Shown here piece by piece: positions 9,857 to 19,435 of a stretch of DNA of 64,000 bases. Both the position numbers and the translations under genes were made by a program. The DNA lies in the NCBI RefSeq assembly GCF_007097155.1, contig NZ_VJWA01000001.1, positions 708,501 to 772,500 of the forward strand. The letters run 5' to 3'. This DNA is from Glacieibacterium frigidum. Its GTDB lineage: Bacteria > Pseudomonadota > Alphaproteobacteria > Sphingomonadales > Sphingomonadaceae. Numbering within the stretch: position 1 is the stretch's first letter; the number at the start of each line of letters is the position of its first letter. The notes beneath the pieces were generated by a model. That model was not told the DNA's origin. It saw nothing but the letters and a program-made list of their open reading frames with translations, and searched no databases.

Positions 9857-10560
9857 GACCCCTCGTCCATCGCCGCCCGCATCGCCCGCACCGCCGCGTC
9901 GAGGCCGATGAACACCGCCTCACCGACGATGAAATGGCCGATGTTCAGCTCCGCGAGGCCCGGGATTGCCGCGACCGGCCCGACATTGGCCGTCGTCAGC
10001 CCGTGGCCGGCATGGACTTCGAGCCCCAGCCCCAGCGCATGCGCGGCGGCCGCCTGCAGCCGCTCCAACTCGCCGTCGCCGCCGTGCGCGTAGGGGCCGG
10101 TGTGCAGCTCGACGACCGGCGCCCCAAGCCGCGCCGCAGCTTCGAGCTGGCGGATGTCGGGGGCGATGAACAGGCTGACGCGAATGCCCGCATCGCGGAG
10201 GCGCGCGACGAAGGGCGCGAGGCTGTTGTGCTGTCCCGCGGCGTCGAGCCCGCCCTCGGTGGTGCGCTCCTCGCGGCGTTCGGGTACGATGCAGACCGCG
10301 GGCGGACGGTGGGTCAGCGCGATGCCGAGCATCTCGGGCGTGGCCGCCATTTCGAGGTTGAGGGGCAGCCCGGTGGCGTCGATCAGGCGGGCGATGTCGT
10401 CGTCGGTGATGTGCCGCCGGTCCTCGCGCAGGTGCGCGGTGATGCCGTCGGCGCCGGCCGCCGCCGCCATCTGCGCGGCGCGCACGGGATCGGGATGCTC
10501 GCCGCCCCGCGCGTTGCGGATCGTCGCGACGTGGTCGATGTTGACCCCTAGGCGGAGCAC
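9853..10560 (-). CDS. pdxJ: Pyridoxine 5'-phosphate synthase
   Basis: 235 residues from a GTG at 10558-10560, giving the standard N-terminus (M)[19 protein letters not shown]. PdxJ condenses 1-deoxy-xylulose-5-phosphate with 3-amino-2-oxopropyl phosphate to form pyridoxine phosphate. Seen are the phosphate-binding N-terminal strand, the HLREDRRHI loop, NLEMAAT, and VHAGHGLT near the C-terminus. The start lies 13 bp inside the 3' end of the serine hydrolase gene, so longer upstream frames are shadows of that gene. Confidence 0.95.
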   Translation of the reverse strand: MLRLGVNIDHVATIRNARGGEHPDPVRAAQMAAAAGADGITAHLREDRRHITDDDIARLIDATGLPLNLEMAATPEMLGIALTHRPPAVCIVPERREERTTEGGLDAAGQHNSLAPFVARLRDAGIRVSLFIAPDIRQLEAAARLGAPVVELHTGPYAHGGDGELERLQAAAAHALGLGLEVHAGHGLTTANVGPVAAIPGLAELNIGHFIVGEAVFIGLDAAVRAMRAAMDEGS

Positions 10561-11618
10561 AGGGCCGCGCTCAGCAGTTCGTAGGTGACGCCCTTGCCCT
10601 GCCACGGCTCGCCGAAATCGGTCGGGCGGTCGGTGAAGGCGACGACGATGCGGCCCAAAGCGGGCGCGATGACGTTGCAAATCTCGACGCCGCCGATCTG
10701 GCCGCGGCGCTCGACCAGCGCGACGGGCGTGGCGCAGCCCTTCAGCGGCACGGTGTACGACCATTGGCCGAGTGCGACGAACCCCAGCTTGGGCTCGCCC
10801 TTCCACATCTCGGCACGTGCCGCCGCACCGATCAGGCGGCCGCCGAGCAGCGCCTGGTCGAAGCGCACCAGATCGGCGGGCGGCCCCGCGACCGCGCCCG
10901 CCGCGCCGAAGCGCCCGACATCGACATAATCGTCGGCGACCCCGTCGGCGAAATAGCCGCGCCGCCCGGCCGGGTCACCGGCGGCGAGCAGGCGCGCGCC
11001 CGTCATGCCCGCGGGCCGGAAGATGCGTTCGTCGAGCAGCTTCGCCAGCGGCCGGCCGGTTACCGCCTCCAGCACCGCGCCGACGATCTCGGTATCGCAG
11101 TCGTTGTATTCGAAGCGCGCGCCCGGTTCCGCCTTGGCGGGGCCGAGGCAGATCGGGCTGATCCCCTGCCACGCCGGCGCCGTGCGCAGGAACTGGACGA
11201 GCATGTCCTTGCGTTCGTTGACCGGCCCGTCCTCGACATTGGGCAGGCCGCTGGTGTGCATCAGCAGCTGGCGCAGCGTGACCTTGCCGGCGTTGGCGAT
11301 CTTCAGCTTGGACGCATAGCGTGCGATCGGCGTGTCGAGGTCGAGCTTGCCCGCCTCGACCTGCTGCATCACCGCGGTCGCGACGATCTGCTTGCTGACC
11401 GATGCCCAGCGCCACATCGCTGGCAGCATCATCTTCACCTGCGGGCCGACCTCGGCGCCGTGCTGCGCGGTCAGGTCTCCGACCCGCAGGTGGCCGCGCA
11501 GGCCGGTCTTCAACGCCGCAGCGTTCGCGGCCTCCCACATCTTCGCCAGCGCTGGCGGCGGTGCGGCGGCGGCGCACGGGACGGCGACCGCAAGCAGGAC
11601 GGCGAACAGGATCTTCAT
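10548..11618 (-). CDS. Exported serine hydrolase, class C beta-lactamase/PBP-like
   Basis: 356 residues with a cleavable signal peptide (about 1-19, ending AAAA). The beta-lactamase/transpeptidase fold is indicated by SVSK at 73-76 (Ser-x-x-Lys), [11 protein letters not shown], a YND motif in place of the usual Y-x-N, and repeated turn segments. Members act as beta-lactamases, D-aminopeptidases, esterases or penicillin-binding proteins, so the substrate is not predictable. A clear C-terminal KTG triad was not identified. The ATG overlaps the pyrE stop (ATGA), and the 3' end overlaps pdxJ. Its insertion in a biosynthetic operon is unusual but the coupling is tight. Confidence 0.78.
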   Translation of the reverse strand: MKILFAVLLAVAVPCAAAAPPPALAKMWEAANAAALKTGLRGHLRVGDLTAQHGAEVGPQVKMMLPAMWRWASVSKQIVATAVMQQVEAGKLDLDTPIARYASKLKIANAGKVTLRQLLMHTSGLPNVEDGPVNERKDMLVQFLRTAPAWQGISPICLGPAKAEPGARFEYNDCDTEIVGAVLEAVTGRPLAKLLDERIFRPAGMTGARLLAAGDPAGRRGYFADGVADDYVDVGRFGAAGAVAGPPADLVRFDQALLGGRLIGAAARAEMWKGEPKLGFVALGQWSYTVPLKGCATPVALVERRGQIGGVEICNVIAPALGRIVVAFTDRPTDFGEPWQGKGVTYELLSAALCSA

Positions 11619-12193
11619 GCAGCACGACTCCCCGGCTTCACCGCCGGCAGCGCCGCAAGCTCGGGCGGCAGCGCGTCGGCACTGTAGGTGGGCACGTCGA
11701 GTGCGATGAGGCTGGTCAGAGGCACGCCGATGTCGGCCTTGCCGTTCGAGCGGTCGACGAGGCAAGCGCCCGCAACGACGCACCCGCCCGCGGCTTCGAT
11801 GGCGACGATCGCCTCGCGCGAGCTGAGCCCCGTGGTGACGACATCCTCGACCATCAGGACGCGCGCGCCCTCGGTCAGAGTGAAGCCGCGGCGCAGTTCG
11901 AACACCCCCTGCGGCCGCTCGACGAACAGCGACTGAACGCCCAGCTGGCGCGCCACCTCGTAGCCGACGACGACGCCGCCCATCGCGGGGGCGACCACCG
12001 CATCGACCGCCAGCCCCTCGCGCGGCAGCTTGGCGATCAACGCCGCGACCAGGCGCGCGGCACGCGCCGGGTCGGCGAGGACGCGCGCGCACTGCAGGTA
12101 TTTCGCGCTGCGCAGGCCCGACGACAGGATGAAATGCCCCTCCAGCAGGGCGCCTGCGGCGTGGAATTCGGACAGGATTTCGGCGTCGGTCAT
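11615..12193 (-). CDS. pyrE: Orotate phosphoribosyltransferase
   Basis: 192 residues. PyrE joins orotate to PRPP in de novo pyrimidine synthesis. The PRPP-binding motif [14 protein letters not shown] is intact, and [16 protein letters not shown] plus [15 protein letters not shown] match the family. It is the first gene of the coupled minus-strand operon running to lepB. The region to the divergent gene at 12300 is about 100 bp and must hold its promoter. Confidence 0.95.
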   Translation of the reverse strand: MTDAEILSEFHAAGALLEGHFILSSGLRSAKYLQCARVLADPARAARLVAALIAKLPREGLAVDAVVAPAMGGVVVGYEVARQLGVQSLFVERPQGVFELRRGFTLTEGARVLMVEDVVTTGLSSREAIVAIEAAGGCVVAGACLVDRSNGKADIGVPLTSLIALDVPTYSADALPPELAALPAVKPGSRAA

Positions 12194-12299
12194 GGCGCGG
12201 GTCTAGCAGCCCGCCAAGCTGCGTGAAACCACGCCCGTAGAATCTGGCCAACACCGTTACGAATCGGTATGGCTGCCGGCGTAACTAGGGGAGTAGAGC

Positions 12300-13277
12300 G
12301 TGGTGAAGCGAGTTTCGATCGGGCGCCTGTGCGGTGCCGCCGTGGCGGTTTCATTGGTGGCGACGCCGCTGCCCGCCGCCGCCCAGCTGAATTCCAAAGC
12401 AGGCAAGACCGCCGAAAAGACGCGCGCCGCGGCGCAGGCGACGCTGCCCAATTGCGCGCGGCCGCTCGGCACGCTGGCGCTGGCCGAGCCCGAGACCAAG
12501 TGGTGGGGCGGCGTCGGGCTGGGCTCGCCCGAGGCGCTGATCCGCGTCTATGTCCAGAAGTCGAAGTGCTTCCGCCTCGTCAACCGCTCGAACCGCGGCA
12601 TGGAGTCGATGCAGCGCGAGCGTGATCTGGCGGGCAGCGGCGAGCTGCGCCGCGGCGGCGTCGTCGGCAAGGGCCAGATGGTCGAGGCCGACTTCACGAT
12701 GATCCCCGACATCGTCACGGGCAACAACAACAAGGGCGGCCTCAACGTCGGCGGCCTGGTCGGCGGCATCATGGGCGGTACGCTCGGCGGCATCGTCGGC
12801 GGGATCAGCATCAAGAAGAAGTCGGCGAACGTCATCCTGAACGTCGTCAACAACAAGACCAGCGAGGAGTTCGTCGCGGAAGGCCAGTCGAAGAAGTCCG
12901 ACCTCGGCTTCGGTGGCGGCGGCGGTTTCTTTGGCGGCGGCGCGCTGGGTGGTGCTGCGGTCGGCGGCTACGACAATACCGAACTGGGCCAGGTCGTCGC
13001 GCTGGCGTATCTCGACGCCTATGCCCGGCTGGTCAGCGACCTCGGCGGCATGGAGGCGGCGATCAACTCCGCGCCCGCGGCCGAAAAGGCGCTGACGCTC
13101 GGCCGTCCGGGCCGCATGTTCGCAACGCCGTCGCTCAAGGGTCGCGTCGTCAAGGCGCTCGACGCCGGCGCGATCCTCTACCCGACCGGCCAGCGCGCCC
13201 CGGGCTTCCGCGAGGTCGAGGACGAGATCGGCACCAAGGGCTGGGTGTCCGAGGCGTCGCTGCAGGTCGCGCGTTGA
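12300..13277 (+). CDS. Exported CsgG/HfaB-like protein with C-terminal SH3-type segment
   Basis: 325 residues from one of two consecutive GTG codons at 12300/12303, with AGGGGAG just upstream. A signal peptide (about 1-29, ending AAAQ) precedes NCARPLGTLALAEPE, ALIRVYVQKSKCFRLVNRS and DFTMIPDIV, which resemble the CsgG/HfaB fold. The middle has Gly-rich runs (GGLVGGIMGGTLGGIVGG and a GFGGGGGFFGGG stretch). The C-terminus (MFATPSLKGRVVKAL to KGWVSEASLQV) resembles a bacterial SH3 domain. Predicted periplasmic. There is no lipobox, unlike CsgG itself. It may assist envelope assembly; the exact role is unknown. Confidence 0.65.
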   Translation: MVKRVSIGRLCGAAVAVSLVATPLPAAAQLNSKAGKTAEKTRAAAQATLPNCARPLGTLALAEPETKWWGGVGLGSPEALIRVYVQKSKCFRLVNRSNRGMESMQRERDLAGSGELRRGGVVGKGQMVEADFTMIPDIVTGNNNKGGLNVGGLVGGIMGGTLGGIVGGISIKKKSANVILNVVNNKTSEEFVAEGQSKKSDLGFGGGGGFFGGGALGGAAVGGYDNTELGQVVALAYLDAYARLVSDLGGMEAAINSAPAAEKALTLGRPGRMFATPSLKGRVVKALDAGAILYPTGQRAPGFREVEDEIGTKGWVSEASLQVAR

Positions 13278-13299
13278 TCGTCGGCGTCGGAGCGCGATA

Positions 13300-13410
13300 G
13301 TCGTCATCCCCGCGAAGGCGGGGACCCAAGGTCACGAGGTTCGGCGCGAAGGGGTATTTCCCCGGGCGAGATTTGTGACCTTGGGTCCCCGCCTTCGCGG
13401 GGATGACGAC
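13300..13410. repeat. REP-like inverted pair, family A (copy 2)
   Basis: Two 36-bp arms, 13300-13335 and 13375-13410, are exact reverse complements around a 39-bp spacer. It fills the convergent gap between the CsgG-like gene and the RelA/SpoT gene, so it could act as a bidirectional transcript end. The arm sequence matches copy 1 at 8139-8246. Confidence 0.92.
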
Positions 13411-13418
13411 CTAAAAAC

Positions 13419-15518
13419 TCAAGCCTTTACCCGCTCCACGCTCACCACCGCCGGCGCACCCCGCAGCGCCGCGGTGATCGCGGTCAGCTGGGCCAGCCCC
13501 TCGACCTCGATGTCGATGATGTTGGTGTGGAATTCCCGGTCGCGGTGCTTCAGCGCGAGGCCGACGATGTTGCCGCGCGCCTGGGCGATGATGCTGGCGA
13601 CCGCCGCCAGGCTGCCGGGCTGGTTGTACACCACCGTCGCGACGCGCGCGACCGCGCCGCCCGAGTTCGCGTCCCACGCCAGTTCCAGCCAGTCCTGCGG
13701 TTCGTCGGCGAGCGTCGCGCAGTCGATGCCGTGCACCTCCACCCCCATGCCGGGGCGCGACAGGCCGGCGATGCGGTCGCCCGGCACCGGGTGGCAGCAT
13801 TCGCCCAGCGTGAAGGCCGCACCCGGCGCCAGCCCCTTGATGGTGATCGCGCCGGCGCCCGGCTTGACCTTGCGCGGCCGCTTGGCGCCCTCGGTCGAGC
13901 CGGGGCTCAGCGCCTCGCGCAGCGCGAGGTCGCCGACCGTCTGGCGGGCGAGCGCGACGTACAGCGCGTTGCGGTCCGCCAGCTTCAGGCCGCTCAAGGC
14001 GGCGTTGACCGTCGCGTCGTCGGACGGCAGGCCGTGCCTGGCGACCGCGGCGTCGAACAGCTGCCGCCCCATCGCCAGCTGCGCGTCGCGGGTGCGGGTG
14101 CGCGCCGAGCGGCGGACCGCGGCGCGCGCCTTGGCGGTGACGACGTACGACTCCCACGCCGGATCGGGGGCGCGGATCGACGAGCGCAAAATCTCGACCT
14201 GGTCGCCGTTGACCAGCTTGGTGCGCAGCGACACGACCCGCCCGTTGACGCGCGCCCCGACGCAGGTGTCGCCGATCTCCGAGTGCAGCAGATAGGCGAA
14301 ATCGACCGGCGTCGCGCCCTTGGGCAGCTGCTGCAGCTCGCCCTTCGGCGTGAAGACGAAGACCTGGTCGTGGAACATCGCGAGGCGCGTGTGCTCGAGC
14401 AGCTCCTCGGGCGTCGCGGCATGGTCGAGGATTTCGAGCAGGTCGTTGAGCCACGGATAGGACTCGCGCGCTGCCGCACCCTCGTTGCCCGACTTGTACG
14501 CCCAGTGCGCCGCCAGCCCCAGCTCCGCCTCGCGGTGCATCGCGGCGTCGCGGATCTGCACCTCGATGCCGATGCCGCTGTGCATCACCGTGGTGTGCAG
14601 CGAGCGATAGCCGTTCGCCTTGGGGGCCGAGATGAAGTCCTTGAAGCGCCCGACGAACGCCGGCCAGCGCTGGTGGATGATGCCGAGCGCGCGGTAGCAG
14701 TCGGCGGGACTGGCGACGATGACGCGGAACGCCATGACGTCGGTCAGCGCCTCGAAGCTCTTGTGGTCGGCGTGCATCTTGCGCCAGATCGACAGCGGCT
14801 GCTTCTCCCGCCCCCAGACGTCGGCCTCGACGCCGTTCTGGGCGAGCAGCAGCTTGAGCCCGCTGGTGATGCGCGACACCACGTCGCCGCCGCCCACGCG
14901 CAGCCGTTCGAGGCGCGCGGTAACGCTGGCATGGCCCTCGGGCTCCAGCTCGCGGAAGGCGAGTTCGTTCAGCTCGTCCATGAACTCGTACATGCCGATG
15001 CGGCCCGCCAGCGGCGCGTAGATGTCCATCGTCTCGCGCGCGATGCGGCGGCGCTTGTCGGGGTTCTTCAGGTGCTTGAGCGTCCGCATGTTGTGCAGCC
15101 GGTCCGCCAGCTTCACCAGCAGCACGCGGATGTCGTCGGACATCGCGAGCAGGAACTTGCGCAGGTTTTCGGCAGCCCTCTCGCTCTCGGTCTGCGCCTC
15201 GATCTTCGACAGCTTGGTGACCCCGTCGACCAGCCGCCCGACCGCGGGGCCGAACAGCTTGTCGATCTGCTCCTGCGTCGCGACCGTATCCTCGATCGTG
15301 TCGTGCAGGATGCCGGTGGCGATTGTCTCGTCGTCGAGCTTCAGGTCGGTCAGGATGCCCGCGACCTCGATCGGATGGCTGAAATAGGGGTCGCCGCTAG
15401 CGCGCAGCTGGCTGCCGTGCGCCTTCATCGAAAACACGTAGGCGCGGTTCAGCAGGTCCTCATCGGCCTGGGGGTCGTAGGCGCGGACACGCTCGACGAG
15501 TTCGTACTGACGCAGCAT
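13419..15518 (-). CDS. Bifunctional (p)ppGpp synthetase/hydrolase (Rsh)
   Basis: 699 residues; the single long RelA/SpoT homologue expected in Alphaproteobacteria. It makes and degrades (p)ppGpp in the stringent response. The N-terminal HD hydrolase domain has SHPIEVAGIL and HDTIED (72-77). The synthetase domain includes FKDFISAPKANGYRSLHT and the GIGIEVQIR segment. TGS (VFVFTPKGELQQLPKGATPVDFAYLLHSE begins it), then a C-terminal zinc-finger/ACT region with GECCHPVPGDRI and the final ACT domain. The intact HD motif argues for a bifunctional enzyme rather than a RelA-type synthetase. Confidence 0.95.
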   Translation of the reverse strand: MLRQYELVERVRAYDPQADEDLLNRAYVFSMKAHGSQLRASGDPYFSHPIEVAGILTDLKLDDETIATGILHDTIEDTVATQEQIDKLFGPAVGRLVDGVTKLSKIEAQTESERAAENLRKFLLAMSDDIRVLLVKLADRLHNMRTLKHLKNPDKRRRIARETMDIYAPLAGRIGMYEFMDELNELAFRELEPEGHASVTARLERLRVGGGDVVSRITSGLKLLLAQNGVEADVWGREKQPLSIWRKMHADHKSFEALTDVMAFRVIVASPADCYRALGIIHQRWPAFVGRFKDFISAPKANGYRSLHTTVMHSGIGIEVQIRDAAMHREAELGLAAHWAYKSGNEGAAARESYPWLNDLLEILDHAATPEELLEHTRLAMFHDQVFVFTPKGELQQLPKGATPVDFAYLLHSEIGDTCVGARVNGRVVSLRTKLVNGDQVEILRSSIRAPDPAWESYVVTAKARAAVRRSARTRTRDAQLAMGRQLFDAAVARHGLPSDDATVNAALSGLKLADRNALYVALARQTVGDLALREALSPGSTEGAKRPRKVKPGAGAITIKGLAPGAAFTLGECCHPVPGDRIAGLSRPGMGVEVHGIDCATLADEPQDWLELAWDANSGGAVARVATVVYNQPGSLAAVASIIAQARGNIVGLALKHRDREFHTNIIDIEVEGLAQLTAITAALRGAPAVVSVERVKA

Positions 15519-15557
15519 TCAGCGAGTGTGGGGCGCGCGTCGCATGCGCGCAACCGT

Positions 15558-16760
15558 TCACCGCACGCCGGGCTCGTTCAGATGCTCGGACTTCCACTGC
15601 ATCGCCATCCGGATGCGGGTCGCGCCCGAGGGATGGTCGTAGAAGATCGCCTCCTCAATCGGGCCGGGCTCGAGCTTGCGATACGCCCCCAGCCGCAGCG
15701 CCGAGCGCGCGAAGCCGTCGGGGGCGCGTGCGGCGTTGAGGCCGAAGATGTCGGCCTGATGCTCGTTGAAGCGGATCAGCGAGTTGGTCACCGGGGTCAG
15801 CAGCAGGAAGAACACGCTGAACACGATCGACCAGACCGCGAAGGCGCCGGGGTCGCCGATGTCCTTGATGCCCCATGCCGGGTTGCGGCGGATGAGCGCC
15901 GGGACCGCGACGCTGACCACCAGGAACGCCAGCGTGATCAGCACGACGAAGGACAGGATCAGCACGACGACATGGCCGAGGACGTAATGGCCGAGTTCGT
16001 GACCCATCACCGACAGCGTGCCGGCATCGTCCTTGGTCGCGAGCAGATTGTCGTTGAGCGCGACGCGTGTCGTCGGCCCCAGCCCGGCGACGTTGGCGGA
16101 GATGCGCTTGGTCTGCTTCGATGCATCTACCACCAGAACATCGTGCGCGGGTACGCCGTTGGCGCGCGCCATCGACAGGATCTGCGCCTGCAGCGGCGAC
16201 GCCGGCATCGGCTTGTAGGTGTTGAACAAAGGCTCGATGAACACCGGCCCGGCGGCGATGAAGAACGACATGACGACCGCGGTCCCCGCCGCGCCGTACG
16301 CCCACCAGCGCTTCGGCGACCGGCGCACCCCGATGAACAGCGCGGCGATGGCGAGCGCCGTTATCGGCAGGCTGATCGCCGCGCCCTTGAGCATTTCGAC
16401 CAGCCACTCGCCCAGCGTCTGGTTCGACATGCCGTACTGATGCTCGCGGAAATACCCGGTGTACGCCTGCCACGGCAGCTCGATCACCGCGGTCAGCAGG
16501 CTGAAGACGAGGAGGAACAGCGCGGTGGCGAGGAACATCCGCCCGCCCGTCTGGCGCTGCGCCCAGGCCGACAGCCGGGCCGCCCAGCCCATGCGCAGGA
16601 ACAGATACGCGACGCCGATGCTGATCAGCGCGCCCCACAGGGTCAGCCAGTAGCCGCCCTCGAAATAGGCGTCGGAGCGGATGCGCGCGGCCCCCGACAC
16701 AGTCGCCAGATAGGCGCGCGTCGCGGCCTCTACATCGAATGCGGCTTGCGCGATGGCCAT
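15558..16760 (-). CDS. M48-family membrane metallopeptidase (Ste24/CAAX protease-like)
   Basis: 400 residues from the ATG at 16758-16760 (MAIAQAAFDVEAA); longer upstream frames run into the promoter region of pepN. It is multi-pass, with hydrophobic segments near the N-terminus, around 90-110, 140-200 and 265-320. The zinc site HELGH (H254, E255, H258) lies in the M48 pattern MGHELGHYVLGH, and the third ligand is likely the Glu of NEHQADIFG. The GPVFIEPLFNTYKPM segment is typical of the Ste24-like subfamily. Probably acts in inner-membrane protein quality control. Confidence 0.9.
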   Translation of the reverse strand: MAIAQAAFDVEAATRAYLATVSGAARIRSDAYFEGGYWLTLWGALISIGVAYLFLRMGWAARLSAWAQRQTGGRMFLATALFLLVFSLLTAVIELPWQAYTGYFREHQYGMSNQTLGEWLVEMLKGAAISLPITALAIAALFIGVRRSPKRWWAYGAAGTAVVMSFFIAAGPVFIEPLFNTYKPMPASPLQAQILSMARANGVPAHDVLVVDASKQTKRISANVAGLGPTTRVALNDNLLATKDDAGTLSVMGHELGHYVLGHVVVLILSFVVLITLAFLVVSVAVPALIRRNPAWGIKDIGDPGAFAVWSIVFSVFFLLLTPVTNSLIRFNEHQADIFGLNAARAPDGFARSALRLGAYRKLEPGPIEEAIFYDHPSGATRIRMAMQWKSEHLNEPGVR

Positions 16761-16870
16761 GATCGTCCCCCGACAGTGTCTGGTCTGTGTAACACACCTG
16801 CTGTGGTGCGCAAGCGGGTGACGCGGCGTTGAGGGCACGCTACATCGCACTGCACAAACGAAAGTTCACG

Positions 16871-19435
16871 ATGCTCGACGCGCAGTTCACGCCGCAGGTG
16901 CCGCATACCGTGCGGCTGTCCGACTATCGCCCGCCCGACTGGCTGGTGCCGACGGTGGCGCTCGACTTCGATCTCGCGCCGGGCTGCACGCGCGTTCGCG
17001 CGACCCTCACCGTCACCCGCAACGGCGCGCACGACCGGCCGCTGGTGCTCGACGGGCAGGAACTGCGCCTGTTGTCGCTGACCGTCGACGGCGTGGCCGA
17101 CGCGACCCAGCCGGTGGGCGAGCATCTGACGCTCCGCCTGGCGGGCGACACCGCGGTCATCGAGACGCTGGTCGAGATCGTGCCATCGGCCAACACCCGC
17201 CTGATGGGGCTGTACGCCTCGGGCGGCAATCTGTGCACGCAGTGCGAAGCGGAGGGCTTCCGCCGCATCACCTTCTTCCCGGATCGCCCCGACGTGCTGT
17301 CGACCTACAGCGTCCGCATGAAAGCCGATGCACGCGCCTATCCGGTGCTGCTGGCGAACGGCAACATGGTGGCGCGCGGCGACGATGACGGCGGCGACAC
17401 GCATTGGGCGGAGTGGACCGATCCGTGGCCCAAGCCGTGCTATCTGTTCGCGCTCGTCGCGGGCGACCTGCAGCCGCTGCGCGACCGCTTCACGACGATG
17501 TCGGGGCGCGAGGTGCAACTGGCGATCTGGACCGCGGCGGCCGACGTGCCGCGCTGCGCGCACGCAATGGCGGCGCTCAAGACCTCGATGGCGTGGGACG
17601 AGGTGCACTACGGCCGCGAGTACGACCTCGATGTCTTCAACATCGTCGCGGTCGCCGACTTCAATTTCGGCGCGATGGAGAACAAGGGTCTCAACGTCTT
17701 CAATTCGAAATACATCCTCGCCGACCCGGAGACCGCGACCGATGCCGACTTCGACGCCGTCGCGGCGGTGGTGGCGCACGAGTATTTCCACAACTGGACG
17801 GGCAATCGCATCACCTGCCGCGACTGGTTCCAGCTGTCGCTGAAGGAAGGCCTGACGGTCTTCCGCGACCAGCAGTTCTCGGGCGACCAGGGCAGCCGCG
17901 CGGTGCGCCGCATCGACGACGTGCGGTCCCTGCGCGCCGTGCAGTTCCAGGAGGATGCCGGCCCGACCGCGCACCCGATCCGCCCCGATCATTATATCGA
18001 GATCGGCAATTTCTACACCGCGACGGTCTACAACAAGGGCGCCGAGGTCATCCGGATGCTCTACACGCTGCTGGGCGAGGCGGGCTTCCGCGCCGGCACC
18101 GACCTGTACTTCGAGCGCCACGACGGCCAGGCGGTGACCTGCGAGGATTTCGTCCGCGCGATGGAGGATGCGTCGGGGCGCGACCTCACCCAGTTCCGCC
18201 GCTGGTACGAGCAGGCGGGCACGCCCCGCGTCGGCGTCACGCTGGCGCACGAAGGTTCGACCGCGACGATCACTTTGACCCAGACGACGCCGCCGACGCC
18301 GGGCCAGCCGATCAAGCTGCCTGTCCATCTGCCGCTGCGCCTCGCGCTGTTCGACCGCGCGAGCGGCGCGCGGATCGGCGACGAGCGGCTGGTCGAGCTG
18401 ACCGAAGCGACGACGACGGTCGTGATCCCGGACGTGCCCACGCGCCCGGTGCTGTCGCTCAACCGCGATTTCTCGGCCCCCGTCATCGTCGAGCACGCCT
18501 GCCCGGCGGCCGACCGGGTGTTCCTGTCGGCGCATGACGACGATCCGTTCGCGCGCTACGAGGCGCTGCAGCAGCTGGCGCTCGACACGCTGTCGGCCGA
18601 GGGGCCGTGCGACGATCTGGTGGCGGCGCTCGGCGCGACGCTGGGCGGTGACGACCCGGCGTTCATTGCCGAGGCCGTGCTGCTGCCGACCGAGGCGTTC
18701 ATCGGCGATCAGGCCGCCGTCGTCGCGGTCGACGCGATCCATGCGCGGCGCGAGGCCGTGCGGCATGCAGCGGCGACCGCGCACCGCGATGCCTGGTGGG
18801 CGGCTTATCGCGGCAATGCCGACGCCGCCTATGCCCAGACACCCGAGGCGAAGGGCCGGCGCCGCCTCAAGAACGTCGCGCTCGGCTATCTGATGGCGAC
18901 CGGCGAGCGCGAGGCGGAGGTTGCAGCGTACGCGCAGTTCGAGAACGCGAACAACATGACCGACCGCATCGCGGCGCTGAGCGTGCTGGCGAACAGCGAC
19001 GCGCCCGAGCGGACGGCGGCGTTGGCGGCGTTCTATGACCGCTTCAAGGGCGACGCGTCGGTGATCGACAAATGGTTCTCGGTGCAGGCGATGTCGAGCC
19101 GCGCCGATACGCTTGCGGCGACGATCGCGCTGACCCGCCACCCCGATTTTTCGCACAACCCCAACCGGCTACGCTCGCTGGTCGGCGCGTTCGGGGTCAA
19201 CCAGCTGCGCCTGCACGCCGCCGACGGCGCGGGCTATGCCTTCCTCGCCGACCAGGTGCTGAGCGTCGATCCGGTCAACCCGTCGACCGCGGCGCGGCTG
19301 ATGACCCCGCTCGGCCGCTGGCGGCGGTTCGACGAGGGGCGGGCGGCGTTGATGCGGGCGCAGCTGCAGCGGCTGCTGAAAACGCCGCGACTGTCGAAGG
19401 ACGTGTTCGAGATGGCGTCGAAGTCGCTAGCTTGA
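16871..19435 (+). CDS. pepN: Aminopeptidase N (M1 family)
   Basis: 854 residues. The zinc metallo-aminopeptidase releases N-terminal residues from peptides. The exopeptidase motif GAMEN is at 267-271 and the zinc-binding HEYFH begins at H303, followed by the conserved NWTGNRITCRDWFQLSLKEGLTVFRDQ region (positions about 308-330). Length and internal order match the E. coli PepN type. The ATG at 16871 was chosen; an in-frame TTG at 16829 adds 14 unlikely residues. The 3' end overlaps the convergent PEPxxWA gene by 9 bp. Confidence 0.95.
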   Translation: MLDAQFTPQVPHTVRLSDYRPPDWLVPTVALDFDLAPGCTRVRATLTVTRNGAHDRPLVLDGQELRLLSLTVDGVADATQPVGEHLTLRLAGDTAVIETLVEIVPSANTRLMGLYASGGNLCTQCEAEGFRRITFFPDRPDVLSTYSVRMKADARAYPVLLANGNMVARGDDDGGDTHWAEWTDPWPKPCYLFALVAGDLQPLRDRFTTMSGREVQLAIWTAAADVPRCAHAMAALKTSMAWDEVHYGREYDLDVFNIVAVADFNFGAMENKGLNVFNSKYILADPETATDADFDAVAAVVAHEYFHNWTGNRITCRDWFQLSLKEGLTVFRDQQFSGDQGSRAVRRIDDVRSLRAVQFQEDAGPTAHPIRPDHYIEIGNFYTATVYNKGAEVIRMLYTLLGEAGFRAGTDLYFERHDGQAVTCEDFVRAMEDASGRDLTQFRRWYEQAGTPRVGVTLAHEGSTATITLTQTTPPTPGQPIKLPVHLPLRLALFDRASGARIGDERLVELTEATTTVVIPDVPTRPVLSLNRDFSAPVIVEHACPAADRVFLSAHDDDPFARYEALQQLALDTLSAEGPCDDLVAALGATLGGDDPAFIAEAVLLPTEAFIGDQAAVVAVDAIHARREAVRHAAATAHRDAWWAAYRGNADAAYAQTPEAKGRRRLKNVALGYLMATGEREAEVAAYAQFENANNMTDRIAALSVLANSDAPERTAALAAFYDRFKGDASVIDKWFSVQAMSSRADTLAATIALTRHPDFSHNPNRLRSLVGAFGVNQLRLHAADGAGYAFLADQVLSVDPVNPSTAARLMTPLGRWRRFDEGRAALMRAQLQRLLKTPRLSKDVFEMASKSLA

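Noticed and set aside
12722..12960. Gly-rich repeats in the CsgG-like gene as a PEPxxWA or collagen-like protein
   Set aside because: No sorting signal at the C-terminus and no G-x-y periodicity; the flanking segments fit the CsgG/HfaB pattern better.
13527..16832. 1101-codon open frame antisense to the RelA/SpoT and M48 genes
   Set aside because: It mirrors two well-supported genes on the opposite strand; its composition (Arg, Gly, Asp, His-rich, no domains) is typical of shadow frames in very GC-rich DNA.
16730..19156. 808-codon open frame antisense to pepN
   Set aside because: Shadow of pepN with no recognisable motif; pepN has all family signatures.
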